Assembly (NCBI RefSeq): GCF_000425505.1
Contig: NZ_AUDO01000009.1
Location: 186,001-250,000 of the forward strand
DNA from: Flavobacterium frigidarium DSM 17623
GTDB taxonomy: Bacteria > Bacteroidota > Bacteroidia > Flavobacteriales > Flavobacteriaceae
DNA length: 64,000 nt
Direction of reading: 5' to 3'
The first letter of the stretch is position 1; every line of letters begins with the position of its first letter. Positions 52,104-60,829 of this stretch are shown in pieces. Position numbers and translations under genes: made by a program. The notes below the pieces were generated by a model. It saw nothing but the letters and a program-made list of their open reading frames with translations, had not been told where the DNA came from and made no database searches.

Positions 52104-52119
52104 TGTTCCACGTGGAACC
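52104..52119. promoter_or_regulatory. parS-like site upstream of mnmG (first of pair)
   Basis: TGTTCCACGTGGAACC contains the perfect 14-base palindrome 52105-52118 and differs from the parS consensus only at the last base. It lies 80 bases upstream of the mnmG start on its 5' side. Confidence 0.8.
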
Positions 52120-52149
52120 ACTATAGTGAATTCAGATAATTTTTAAAGA

Positions 52150-52165
52150 TGTTCCACGTGAAACA
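52150..52165. promoter_or_regulatory. parS site upstream of mnmG (second of pair)
   Basis: TGTTCCACGTGAAACA fits the parS consensus TGTTNCACGTGNAACA at every fixed position. It lies 46 bases from the first site of the pair. Confidence 0.85.
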
Positions 52166-52200
52166 CTGTTGGAATACCTAGAAAATTAACTGCGGTCAAA

Positions 52201-52620
52201 CTATTGTTTCACGTGGAACAATAATAGTTTTTCGTCCTCTTTGTTGCGCATCATCTTCTCATCCTCTTCACTCTTGTCCTTGTAGCCACAATAATGTAAC
52301 ATACCATGAACAAGCACGCGCTTTAATTCTTCATCAAAAGAAACCTTAAAATCTTTTGCGTTGTCCTCTACCCTTTCGACAGAAATAAAACAGTCACCAC
52401 TAATTTCATTACCCATAGTGTAATCAAAACTGATAACATCCGTTAAGGTGTCGTGGTCTAAATATTCAACATTTAACTTATGTAAATACTCATCATCGCA
52501 AAAGATGTAATTGATTTCGCCCTCAGTTTTTCCTTCAGATAATATAACCTTTGATAACCATTCTGAGAGTACCAATTCGTTATCTAAATTAAAGTCGTTT
52601 TCGTAATTAAAATTTATCAT
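52201..52620 (-). CDS. ybeY: Endoribonuclease YbeY (rRNA maturation)
   Basis: 139 residues from ATG 52620, giving MINFNYEN; an upstream in-frame ATG at 52656 adds a Lys-rich stretch atypical for the family. The metal site is the conserved HGMLHYCGYKDKSEED (three histidine-type ligands, HxxxHxxGxxHxx variant with Asp where the third His often is). It acts in 16S rRNA 3' processing and ribosome quality control. It overlaps the end of the DUF4175 gene by 14 bases, so the two are translationally linked. The last codons (Phe-His-Val-Lys-Gln-stop) are written in a parS site. Confidence 0.93.
   Translation of the reverse strand: MINFNYENDFNLDNELVLSEWLSKVILSEGKTEGEINYIFCDDEYLHKLNVEYLDHDTLTDVISFDYTMGNEISGDCFISVERVEDNAKDFKVSFDEELKRVLVHGMLHYCGYKDKSEEDEKMMRNKEDEKLLLFHVKQ
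52205..52220. promoter_or_regulatory. parS site inside the 3' end of ybeY
   Basis: TGTTTCACGTGGAACA fits the parS consensus at every fixed position. It covers the last codons of ybeY, so the C-terminal residues Phe-His-Val-Lys-Gln are set by the DNA site. Confidence 0.85.
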
Positions 52621-55600
52621 TTTTATCTTTAAAATATTCTTGAACTTTTTGATCAAAATTAGTGCGCAAAGGTAGCGATTGTCTATTTAATATCTCTATG
52701 CTATTTAAATAATCTAATATACTCTTAGGTAAAGCAACTGCATCATTTTTAAACTGTTTAGTGTTACTATTTGATTCCCGTTTTTTATCTTCACCTTGCT
52801 CTTTAATAGCACTATCTAATTTTAAAAGCTCTGTGTTGATTAATGTCGATTTTCGGAAGTTTTCTCGATCAAAACCGTTGTTTAGTAACTGTTTTTCTAA
52901 CTGCCTCATCTTATCAATAGCATTACTTCCTTTATTAGATAATCCTTGTTTTTTTAATTCGTTTTCTAAACGCTCACGAAGCGCCCTTTGCTCTTTATAA
53001 ATTGCTAATATATCTTTGGCGTTATCTTCACCTCTATCACCATCATCACCTTTTCCGTTATTTGTTTTACCTCCCTTAGATTTGCCAGCCTCCTTAATTT
53101 TATTAGAAATTGATTCTTGCCCTTTTATAATATCTGGCAATTGCATGCCATCACCGTCTCCCATTTGCGGATTCCCTTCCCCTGACTGAGATAAACTAGA
53201 TTGCATGTTACTTAAAATATTACTCAGTAAATCTCCCAACACATTAGCTGCAGCAATTGTATACTGCTGGTGTGACTGCCCTTTATCTAACTTAGACTCA
53301 CTAAAATCATCTAAGGACTTATCCATATTATATTGAATGTTTCCTAATTCCTTTGTGACGTCAATTGACAGCTTAGGGTTCCGTAGAGAAAGTGTGTATA
53401 AACTATCATCAATATGTTTAAACTGTTCTTTTAAATCTTGCTGCACTCTAATGTTTTTGCTTATCGCACTAGAGCCAGAACGCAATCCTTTAAAACGACT
53501 TAGTAAATCTTCTTGTGATAGAGAGAACGAAAGTAAATTATCAAGCACTTGACGCAACATTTTGACATCCTCTTGCAACTGCACAACTTCACCACTTGAT
53601 AAACTTTTTGATAAACGAGCCGCCATCGACTTCATGTTTTTTGCAGCATTATTTTGACTAGGCTTGGCTTTGTCCTTGTTATCTTTAGACAATGCATCAA
53701 TTGCTTTAGACAAATCTTGATCTATCATTTTCTCCGTAGCAGCATCTTCAGGAATGTTGGATTTAGATTTAAGTTGGTCATTAACCCTATTTAAATCTAC
53801 TAAATCTTTTTTCAACTGATTGAATTCTTCCTTGATTTCAGCTTGTTTTTTAGTATTATTACCTTCTGCTTTCTTGGATAGACTCTCCTGTTTTTCGGCT
53901 AGATCTTTTAAGTTAGAAGCAATCTGCTCTGCTTTCTTTTCAACGTAATATTTCTTGGTAAGGGCAACCAACTGTTCTAAATTTTTAACTTGGTTCTTAC
54001 TATTTTGTTTGAATTTGTCTAACTTATCTAATAGCTCATTGTTTTTAATTTTCTGATTTAAGTCTTTAAGTTCGTCTAATAACTCTTTGTTTCTTTCTAA
54101 ATCGGCAGCATTCTCTTTTACTTTATCTAGTAAGTCTTTTTTAAACTCGTCTTTCTTGTCGTCTTTAAATTGATCCAAATTCTCTTTCATATCCTCTGCA
54201 AACTTTTTCATTTTTTCATCTTGACTATTCTGTCTTTCGATAAAACTATTAATTTGTTGCTGTTCTTTAAATTTAAATTGGTTACTCTCCTTCCCTATTT
54301 TATCTAGTAGATTTAAAGTTTTAAATTGTTCTTGCTGTTTTCCTATGGTGTTTTCTAGACCATTTATATTTTGATTTTGTTGCTGCAGTATTGCATTTTC
54401 TTCTTCCTTTACTGATAATACACGGCTAGAAAACATTTGAGATTTACTACTTTTATAATTATGTAGCGCATCATTATCAAAAACCTCAAAATAGTATTCA
54501 TACGTAACGGCTTTTTGTACTTGTAAATTTCCTGGAAAAGAGAATACAAAGCGATCTACACTAGCCGAAACTTTTTTTATTGTTCCACGTTTGACATTAT
54601 TAGGCTGTGAAGATGGGTAATAAACAACGTCTAACTTACTAAGACCATAATCGTCTGCAATGGTACCTAATTTATAGCCCTTTCCCCTACTAAGTGAATC
54701 AGCTAAGTCTTCGATTTTAATGTCGGGATAGGCATCTTTAACAACTTTTAGTTTGTAATTTAATTTTTCGTATCCTTTAACGTCATTATTAGAAGTAATT
54801 AATTGATAATCTGTCTCTTGAATGGCATTATAACTAGCTTTGAATAAGCTATCAGATTTTTTGAAGGGAAAACGTTTTCCATTTACTACTCCTTCGATAT
54901 TTTCTGTGCCTTTTGCGTTTATAATCCAATTGATGCGAGTTCCTTCAGGTATAGTTGCACTACCCGATCCAAGAATTACTTCAGCTTTACGTTTTAAATA
55001 GGCTGGAAAATGCAACAACATTTTTAAATCAACAATAGAAGGAACATCAATGATTTTCAAATTGTATTCCGAAGAATACACTGAATTAGATACCAATTGA
55101 AATTTTAAATCATCTTGTTGATTATTAAAAGTGAAATAAAATTGACCTGGCCCATCGCTTTCTAAGTAGTAACTTTCATCCCCAAGCAATATCATCGCAT
55201 TTTCAGGAACAACCTTACCTACAGTTTTTACTTTCAGAACAAAGTCTTTGTTTTGCTCGACATTTAAATGATCATTTAAAATAACAAACTGAAAAGCAGC
55301 TGGGGCATTATAAGCAGTATTGTAATGAACAATTCTATTCAAAGACTTTGAAAAATCAGGAGTAGCATTCGAAAAAAACAAATAGAATAGAATAAGTATA
55401 GGTATAATTGTTAAAGGAAGAAATCTTTTATTATAACTAAGATTTACTGCATTGTTGAACGGAACAAGTTGTAAATCTACCGCTCTTTGATCAATGGCAG
55501 CAAGAAGTAATTCTGATTGATTACCAACATTTTTGTTATTTGAAAGATCTAGGAAATTAATTAAAGAGTCATTTACATTTACAAAGTGCGAACCTATAAT

Positions 55601-55897
55601 AGCTGCAGCCTCTTTAAATGATAAACCATCTCGTAATTTTATAAGTTTGAAAACGGGATAAAGTATGAATCGTATAAATAACCACGATTCTACAATAGCA
55701 AATAGATAAAATAAAATAGTTCTAGAAATTGGCTTGAGCCAAAGAAAATATTCTATTAAAAGAGTTATTATAAAATAAAGGAGCCCTAGACCCACAAAAA
55801 AAATGATTCCACGCAGAAGCTCGTTCAGATAATATTTTCTAATAAAACTAGATAGCTTTTTATATATAATAGTAGAATTGTCCACAACCATTTCCAT
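52607..55897 (-). CDS. DUF4175-type large membrane-anchored coiled-coil protein
   Basis: 1096 residues. Three N-terminal membrane helices (about 30-52, 58-82, 160-176) precede a beta-rich extracytoplasmic region (about 190-500) and a long Lys/Glu/Gln/Asn-rich coiled-coil region (about 510-780), then a further helical region with a Gly/Asp/Lys-rich loop near 940-965. The layout fits the DUF4175 family found in Bacteroidota and alphaproteobacteria; no enzymatic motif is visible. It may be an envelope scaffold or sensor. The gene leads into ybeY with overlap, so both are likely on one transcript. Confidence 0.8.
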   Translation of the reverse strand: MEMVVDNSTIIYKKLSSFIRKYYLNELLRGIIFFVGLGLLYFIITLLIEYFLWLKPISRTILFYLFAIVESWLFIRFILYPVFKLIKLRDGLSFKEAAAIIGSHFVNVNDSLINFLDLSNNKNVGNQSELLLAAIDQRAVDLQLVPFNNAVNLSYNKRFLPLTIIPILILFYLFFSNATPDFSKSLNRIVHYNTAYNAPAAFQFVILNDHLNVEQNKDFVLKVKTVGKVVPENAMILLGDESYYLESDGPGQFYFTFNNQQDDLKFQLVSNSVYSSEYNLKIIDVPSIVDLKMLLHFPAYLKRKAEVILGSGSATIPEGTRINWIINAKGTENIEGVVNGKRFPFKKSDSLFKASYNAIQETDYQLITSNNDVKGYEKLNYKLKVVKDAYPDIKIEDLADSLSRGKGYKLGTIADDYGLSKLDVVYYPSSQPNNVKRGTIKKVSASVDRFVFSFPGNLQVQKAVTYEYYFEVFDNDALHNYKSSKSQMFSSRVLSVKEEENAILQQQNQNINGLENTIGKQQEQFKTLNLLDKIGKESNQFKFKEQQQINSFIERQNSQDEKMKKFAEDMKENLDQFKDDKKDEFKKDLLDKVKENAADLERNKELLDELKDLNQKIKNNELLDKLDKFKQNSKNQVKNLEQLVALTKKYYVEKKAEQIASNLKDLAEKQESLSKKAEGNNTKKQAEIKEEFNQLKKDLVDLNRVNDQLKSKSNIPEDAATEKMIDQDLSKAIDALSKDNKDKAKPSQNNAAKNMKSMAARLSKSLSSGEVVQLQEDVKMLRQVLDNLLSFSLSQEDLLSRFKGLRSGSSAISKNIRVQQDLKEQFKHIDDSLYTLSLRNPKLSIDVTKELGNIQYNMDKSLDDFSESKLDKGQSHQQYTIAAANVLGDLLSNILSNMQSSLSQSGEGNPQMGDGDGMQLPDIIKGQESISNKIKEAGKSKGGKTNNGKGDDGDRGEDNAKDILAIYKEQRALRERLENELKKQGLSNKGSNAIDKMRQLEKQLLNNGFDRENFRKSTLINTELLKLDSAIKEQGEDKKRESNSNTKQFKNDAVALPKSILDYLNSIEILNRQSLPLRTNFDQKVQEYFKDKNDKF

Positions 55898-56015
55898 AGT
55901 TTTTAACCATTAAAAGTAACTATTTATCCTAACATTAGATTAATAAAGCCAATCAAACTTGAAAATCATAACATTATAGACTTTTTAAACCACTAGATTG
56001 ACTATTTGAAATTGT

Positions 56016-56023
56016 ATATTTGC
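56016..56023 (+). promoter_or_regulatory. -7 box of gltX
   Basis: TATATTTG fits TAnnTTTG, 16 bases before the gltX ATG. A TTG at 55999-56001 lies 14 bases upstream, slightly closer than the normal -33 spacing. Confidence 0.5.
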
Positions 56024-56039
56024 ATTAAAATTATCAACA

Positions 56040-57551
56040 ATGTCAAAGCAAGTTCGTGTGCGTTTTGCACCAAGTCCTACGGGACCTTTACATATAGGTG
56101 GTGTACGCACAGCCTTATTTAATTATTTATTTGCCAAAAAAAATGGCGGAACATTCTACTTAAGAGTTGAAGATACAGATCAAAATAGATTTGTTCCTGG
56201 AGCCGAATCATATATCATGGAAGCTCTAGAATGGCTAGGTATTGCTCCTGACGAAACCATAGGTAAAAATGAAAAATTTGGACCTTATCGCCAAAGCGAA
56301 AGAAAGCATTTATATAAAGAGTATGCCGATCAATTGATAGATTCAGGTTGGGCATATTATGCATTTGATACTGCAGAAGCTTTAGATGAACAAAGAAAAC
56401 ACGACGAAGAGCAAGGAAAAACTTTTATCTATAATCATACAATAAGAGAAAAACTAGATACCTCATTAGTTCTTTCAAAGGAGGACACGGCTACCCGCAT
56501 TGCAAATGGAGACAACTACGTAATACGTTTTAAAACTCCTGTTGATGAAACTTTGCACTTGAAAGATATCATTCGTGGTGATGTAAAATTTGAAACTAGT
56601 TTACTAGATGACAAAGTTTTATTTAAAAGCGATGGGATGCCTACTTACCACCTAGCTAATATAGTTGATGATCATTTAATGGAAACATCTCACGTTATCC
56701 GTGGTGAAGAATGGTTGCCATCAATGCCATTACACGTGTTGTTGTATAGAGCCTTTGGATGGGAAGCTCCAGAATTTGCGCATTTACCATTAATTTTAAA
56801 ACCAGTAGGTAACGGAAAATTGTCAAAACGTGATGGCGATAAATTAGGGTTTCCAGTATTTCCGTTAGAATGGACAGATAATTCTACCATGACAAAATCG
56901 ATAGGATATAGAGAAAATGGATTTTTTCCTGAAGCTGTTGTTAACTTTCTAGCCCTATTAGGATGGAATGATGGAACAGAACAAGAGCTATTTTCGTTAA
57001 CTGAATTAGTTAATAAGTTTGATTTAAATAGAGTTCACAAAGCAGGAGCTAAATTTGATCCAGAAAAAAACAAATGGTTTAACCACCAATATTTAATGCT
57101 ACAAAAAGACGAAGATTTGGCGCAAGCCTTCACTCCTATCCTTGAAGCTAAAAATGTTGATGCAACCAAAGTGGATTTAGTTAAAATCGTTTCATTGATT
57201 AAAGAACGTGCTAACTTTGTTACTGAATTTTGGGAAATGAGCGACTTCTTTTTTGAAGCTCCAACTGCCTATGATGCTAAAGCTAAAAAGAATTGGAAAG
57301 AAGAAACGCCAACATTAATGCAACAGTTGATTACCGTGCTTGATGAAATTACCGACTTTACATCGATGAACATTGAAACAATCGTTAAAGATTGGATGAC
57401 TACTAACGAAATTGGAATGGGAAAAGTAATGCAGCCATTTCGACTAAGTTTAGTAGGAGCACTTAAGGGTCCTCACCTATTTGACATTGTCGAGGTAATA
57501 GGAAAAGCAGAAACAATTGACCGAATAAAAAAGGCTATTGAAAATATATAA
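56040..57551 (+). CDS. gltX: Glutamate-tRNA ligase
   Basis: 503 residues, the typical length of bacterial GluRS. The class I HIGH-type motif is LHIG (17-20) in APSPTGPLHIGGVRTALFN, and the KMSKS-type motif is KLSKRDGD near residue 260. The catalytic domain and the helical C-terminal anticodon-binding region are intact. It charges tRNA-Glu. The gene is divergent from the DUF4175 gene and is followed by a strong terminator; a glnS gene lies further along on the other strand, so Gln-tRNA need not be made by transamidation. Confidence 0.98.
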   Translation: MSKQVRVRFAPSPTGPLHIGGVRTALFNYLFAKKNGGTFYLRVEDTDQNRFVPGAESYIMEALEWLGIAPDETIGKNEKFGPYRQSERKHLYKEYADQLIDSGWAYYAFDTAEALDEQRKHDEEQGKTFIYNHTIREKLDTSLVLSKEDTATRIANGDNYVIRFKTPVDETLHLKDIIRGDVKFETSLLDDKVLFKSDGMPTYHLANIVDDHLMETSHVIRGEEWLPSMPLHVLLYRAFGWEAPEFAHLPLILKPVGNGKLSKRDGDKLGFPVFPLEWTDNSTMTKSIGYRENGFFPEAVVNFLALLGWNDGTEQELFSLTELVNKFDLNRVHKAGAKFDPEKNKWFNHQYLMLQKDEDLAQAFTPILEAKNVDATKVDLVKIVSLIKERANFVTEFWEMSDFFFEAPTAYDAKAKKNWKEETPTLMQQLITVLDEITDFTSMNIETIVKDWMTTNEIGMGKVMQPFRLSLVGALKGPHLFDIVEVIGKAETIDRIKKAIENI

Positions 57552-57559
57552 TTAAAATC

Positions 57560-57590
57560 AGACTCCAATAAAAAGGAGTCTTTTTTTTTG
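57560..57590 (+). terminator. gltX terminator
   Basis: A perfect 7-base stem (57560-57566 with 57575-57581), an 8-base loop and a run of nine T lie 8 bases past the gltX stop. Confidence 0.9.
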
Positions 57591-57720
57591 CTTTAAACGG
57601 CTTAAATGCTAGTAAACAATAATACTAGATCCAAGCCTTTTATCGAAAGGATGAATATTACTATTTTAAACGAAAGAATTTTCGTAATTTAACGCTTCAA
57701 TTAATTTTAACCATACTATT

Positions 57721-58728
57721 ATGAACATTGCATTAATTATTTTATTAGTTATCGCTTTATTTATCCTTTTCTCATCCTTTTTTACTGTTAGACAGCAAAC
57801 TGCAGTAATAATAGAAAGATTTGGTAGATATCAAAGCATTAGACAATCAGGACTTCATTTGAAGATTCCACTAATCGACAGAATCGCTGGTCGTGTGAAT
57901 TTAAAAATTCAGCAATTAGATGTTATTATCGAAACAAAAACTAAAGACAACGTTTTTGTTAAACTTAAAGTTTCAGTACAATTTATGGTTGTTAAAGAGA
58001 CTGTTTATGACGCCTTTTACAAATTAGAATATCCGCATGACCAGATCACATCTTATGTATTTGATGTTGTTAGAGCCGAAGTTCCAAAACTAAAATTAGA
58101 TGATGTTTTCGAAAGAAAAGATGACATTGCAATTGCAGTAAAAAGAGAACTTAATGAAGCAATGACGACTTATGGATATACTATTATTAATACATTAGTA
58201 ACTGATATTGATCCAGATATTCAAGTTAAGAACGCTATGAATAGAATTAATGCTGCTGATAGAGAAAAAACAGTTGCAGAATTTGAAGCAGAAGCATCAA
58301 GAATTAGAATTGTAGCTAAGGCCAAAGCAGAAGCTGAAAGCAAGCGTTTACAAGGACAAGGTATTGCCGATCAAAGAAGAGAAATTGCACGTGGATTAGT
58401 AGAGAGTGTGGATGTTTTAAATAGAGTTGGTATTAACTCTCAAGAGGCCTCTGCCCTGATTGTTGTAACACAACACTATGATACTTTGCAAGCGATTGGT
58501 GCTGATTCTAATTCGAATTTAATTTTGTTACCAAATTCACCTCAAGCTGGCAGTGAGATGTTGAATAATATGGTGGCTTCTTTTAGCGCATCTAACCAAG
58601 TAGGTGAAATGATGAAAAAAGGAAATAGAAAAAAATCTAAAGAAAATTATAAAGATGTTACTCCTGTTATTGATTTGCAGGACCAAGATGATTACGAAGA
58701 CAATCGTGATGATGAAGACGAGGAGTAG
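57721..58728 (+). CDS. SPFH/band-7 membrane protein (QmcA/stomatin-like)
   Basis: 335 residues. The N-terminal helix (about 3-20) anchors the protein. The SPFH domain follows with VRQQTAVIIERFGRYQSIRQ, and TKDNVFVKLKVSVQFMV, then AMNRINAADREKTVAEFEAEASRIRIVAKAKAEAESK in a coiled-coil stretch (in shorter parts). The C-terminus is acidic (Asp/Glu-rich). Such proteins form large rings or microdomains in the inner membrane and can control proteases such as FtsH. A bidirectional terminator separates it from the convergent small-membrane-protein operon. Confidence 0.93.
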   Translation: MNIALIILLVIALFILFSSFFTVRQQTAVIIERFGRYQSIRQSGLHLKIPLIDRIAGRVNLKIQQLDVIIETKTKDNVFVKLKVSVQFMVVKETVYDAFYKLEYPHDQITSYVFDVVRAEVPKLKLDDVFERKDDIAIAVKRELNEAMTTYGYTIINTLVTDIDPDIQVKNAMNRINAADREKTVAEFEAEASRIRIVAKAKAEAESKRLQGQGIADQRREIARGLVESVDVLNRVGINSQEASALIVVTQHYDTLQAIGADSNSNLILLPNSPQAGSEMLNNMVASFSASNQVGEMMKKGNRKKSKENYKDVTPVIDLQDQDDYEDNRDDEDEE

Positions 58729-58734
58729 ATAAAT

Positions 58735-58764
58735 AAAAAAAGAGGCTTAACGGCCTCTTTTTTT
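58735..58764. terminator. Bidirectional terminator, SPFH gene and small-membrane-protein operon
   Basis: A 12-base stem (58735-58746 with 58753-58764) carries A run on one side and T run on the other, so it can work on both strands. The stop codon of the minus-strand gene lies in its loop. Confidence 0.85.
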
Positions 58765-59001
58765 ATTTATAATCCAATTGATAATTAGCGGAATGGCACT
58801 ATTCAGTATTTGTACATAAGAACCTCTTATACCTGTCTTAAATGAGCTGAAAACATTACTAATTAAATAAGTAGGCGCCAAGCTCTCTTTTGTGTTTTTA
58901 AGGCTTAAAATAACCCTTTGATAGCTCACCTCCTTCTCTAAATTGAGGATTTCCAATTCTTTGTCAATTTGATTGTATGATGTATAAATTTTATGAGCCA
59001 T
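58747..59001 (-). CDS. Small DUF6327-like protein
   Basis: 84 residues. The first half is charged and helical (YNQIDKELEILNLEKEVSYQRVILSLKNTK), with the second half amphipathic and hydrophobic near the end (ILNSAIPLIINWIINKKRG). It resembles the small flavobacterial family DUF6327 that sits with YtxH and holin-like genes; the call is by memory and context. It is the last gene of the three-gene operon, 3 bases behind the holin-like gene. Function unknown; membrane association likely. Confidence 0.6.
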   Translation of the reverse strand: MAHKIYTSYNQIDKELEILNLEKEVSYQRVILSLKNTKESLAPTYLISNVFSSFKTGIRGSYVQILNSAIPLIINWIINKKRGR

Positions 59002-59004
59002 AAT

Positions 59005-59355
59005 TTAGTTGCTAAAGAATATTTTTGAAAATTTTACTAGTAAAGGTCTTTCTATAATCTTATCTCTAACAAAGTATAGAATCACAGTTACTACTAAATA
59101 AATAACTCCCACGCTTAAAAAGCCCAATGTATTACTATCCAACATATTTCCTAAACCGAAAGCTAAAGCGATAGACAAAAAAAGTAAAACCATGCAAATT
59201 CCAATTAAAATAATCATGAACTCTAAAACAGTGGAAGTTGCTTTCATTGTTGTTTTAAAGCTTTTTAACTTATAGTAAGTAACATTACTTTCTATAAAAG
59301 ATTTCATTTTCTCCTGTACATCTTCTGTATTTTCTTTGAATTCTTCAAAAGCCAT
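59005..59355 (-). CDS. Phage-holin-like (Phage_holin_3_6/DUF1469) membrane protein
   Basis: 116 residues with an N-terminal charged helix (FEEFKENTEDVQEKMKSFIE), and two membrane helices near 46-68 and 77-96 joined by a short loop. The pattern is the phage-holin superfamily III type (DUF1469), common in chromosomes and not evidence of a prophage. It is the middle gene of the operon YtxH-like, holin-like, DUF6327-like. Such trios are often induced in envelope stress; the mechanism is not known. Confidence 0.78.
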   Translation of the reverse strand: MAFEEFKENTEDVQEKMKSFIESNVTYYKLKSFKTTMKATSTVLEFMIILIGICMVLLFLSIALAFGLGNMLDSNTLGFLSVGVIYLVVTVILYFVRDKIIERPLLVKFSKIFFSN

Positions 59356-59390
59356 ATAATACTATTTAGTAAGAACTTAATTTGTAATAA

Positions 59391-59723
59391 TTATTTTTTT
59401 TGTAACCTAGCATTTTGCTCTTTCAAGTCAGCTAACTTTGTTTCAAGAAAACTAATAACGTCTTCTGTCTTTGTACTCATATTCGAAACTAAATCTCCAT
59501 AAGTCTCTTCCAGGTCCGTTTTTGCTATGGCTAATTTATCTTTCATTTCTTCTGATAAATCATCGTATTTACTTTTTAAATCTTTCTTGGCATCTTTATA
59601 ACCATCTTTGATTTTTACTCTTGTTTTTGAACCCTTCTCTGGAGCAAATAAAATTCCTACTCCTGCTCCTATTGCTACACCTGTTAATACAGCTATTAGC
59701 GTTAATCCTGATTTATCTGACAT
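59391..59723 (-). CDS. YtxH-domain stress-type protein
   Basis: 110 residues. An N-terminal membrane segment LIAVLTGVAIGAGVGILFAPEKGSKTR (in two parts) is the YtxH signature, with the Gly-rich helix and the APxxG motif. The rest (about 35-110) is a charged coiled coil of Lys, Asp and Glu. YtxH-type proteins are general-stress proteins in Bacillus. It is the first gene of the operon; a 35-base gap separates it from the holin-like gene. Upstream is a gene-free gap of about 130 bases that holds a terminator for the gene at 59853. Confidence 0.85.
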   Translation of the reverse strand: MSDKSGLTLIAVLTGVAIGAGVGILFAPEKGSKTRVKIKDGYKDAKKDLKSKYDDLSEEMKDKLAIAKTDLEETYGDLVSNMSTKTEDVISFLETKLADLKEQNARLQKK

Positions 59724-59811
59724 AATTATTTTAAGTTTAATTAGACATAAATATACGAATTTATTTACTCAAAAGCAATTAAAGGCCATTATAAAGCTTT
59801 ATTACAATAAA

Positions 59812-59836
59812 AAACCTCAAGGGTTACTTGAGGTTT
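59812..59836 (-). terminator. Terminator of the secreted hypothetical gene
   Basis: A perfect 10-base stem (59812-59821 with 59827-59836) and a 5-base loop, followed on the minus strand by a T-rich tail, 16 bases past the stop at 59853. Confidence 0.8.
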
Positions 59837-59852
59837 AAATGTTGGATAATAT

Positions 59853-60332
59853 TTAATAATTATAAGCTACAGCAGTATATTTACCATTATTCTGGCCCAA
59901 GATAGTTATGAATGGATAACCGAGTTCTGCCGATTTGTATTTTAATCGTCTTATAGTATCTTCTTTGATAAAATGGGAAGTCCCACCTTTATTGATACCA
60001 TGATAAATTTCAATATCTGTTTGCTTATTTAAACCTACAGCTTGCTCATTATCTATTACAGCAACTTTACCAAAATCCTTTTTAGAATCAATTGTAATTT
60101 TACTGGTTAAAGCTTCTTTGCTAGCCTCATTTTTATCATGTAAATAAGCTACAGCATACTTACTGATTTTAAATTCTTGATCACTTCCTTCAGAAGAATA
60201 ATGTAAAATATCATCTTCGTATTTAATAAAGTTAACATCAAGACTCTCGCCATTATGTTTTTCTATTTGATGTGTTTGTGCGCTAAGTCCTAGACCTAAA
60301 AGCAATCCTAATGCAGTTATATAATTTCTCAT
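59853..60332 (-). CDS. Secreted hypothetical protein
   Basis: 159 residues. A signal peptide with a short basic start and a Leu-rich core (LGLLLGLGLSAQ) ends near residue 19, probably by signal peptidase I. The mature part is about 140 residues of beta-rich type, with His/Lys-rich N-terminus (THQIEKHNGESLDVNFIKY) and no cysteine. I recognise no family. It may be a periplasmic protein. It is a single gene with its own terminator and a long AT-rich upstream region. Confidence 0.72.
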   Translation of the reverse strand: MRNYITALGLLLGLGLSAQTHQIEKHNGESLDVNFIKYEDDILHYSSEGSDQEFKISKYAVAYLHDKNEASKEALTSKITIDSKKDFGKVAVIDNEQAVGLNKQTDIEIYHGINKGGTSHFIKEDTIRRLKYKSAELGYPFITILGQNNGKYTAVAYNY

Positions 60333-60798
60333 AACAAATAAATTAAATTAATAAAATATAAATTATAGCAGAAACAACTTTAGGTGATTGTTAGAATGTA
60401 CTGATCCAGAAAAATAATTTTAAATAATTATTATCTAAATTCAACAGCAGACCTTAATCCAACGATAAAATGTTTTGTGAATATCTTTTAAACAATTTGA
60501 TAAAAACTCTTACGCCCATAGTAAAAGTAAACTTAGCAAATTATTACGTATTCACGTGCCATGTACAAAGCTAAGTGCGCTTCAATTCAAAAATAGAAAA
60601 AATAAGAAGTAAAAAGTATTAATGAATAGTTAAAATGATAAATACGTAAATAACCTCTTTCTAATAAAACATCTGTCAATAATATATAAAATAGTATTAC
60701 CAATTTTAAAAAACCTTTTAAAACCTCTTAATTTGACTCGTTTTTGATAAGTTATATTTATAGAAATATATTAATCAATAGAATATGTATATAATAAA
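60333..60798. other. Long AT-rich intergenic region
   Basis: No gene is supported in this nearly 500-base gap between glnS and the secreted hypothetical gene. A possible minus-strand -7 box CAAAGCTA (60566-60573) lies far upstream (about 230 bases) of the gene at 60332. A CACGTG word occurs near 60553, but its flanks do not fit parS. I see no clear RNA gene. Confidence 0.5.
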
Positions 60799-60823
60799 AA
60801 AACACCTTAAAATAAGGTGTTTT
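60799..60823 (-). terminator. glnS terminator
   Basis: A perfect 11-base stem (60799-60809 with 60813-60823), a tight 3-base loop and a T-rich minus-strand tail, 7 bases past the glnS stop. Confidence 0.85.
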
Positions 60824-60829
60824 CTATAA

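Noticed and set aside
54581-54596. A fifth parS-like word inside the DUF4175 gene
   Set aside because: Only the left half fits (TGTTCCACGT); three of the right-half fixed bases differ, so it is likely chance.
59005-59355. Holin-like gene as evidence of a prophage
   Set aside because: This holin superfamily type is common in bacterial chromosomes, and no lysin, capsid or integrase gene is nearby.
60551-60560. CACGTG word in the long gap before glnS
   Set aside because: The flanking bases do not continue the parS palindrome.
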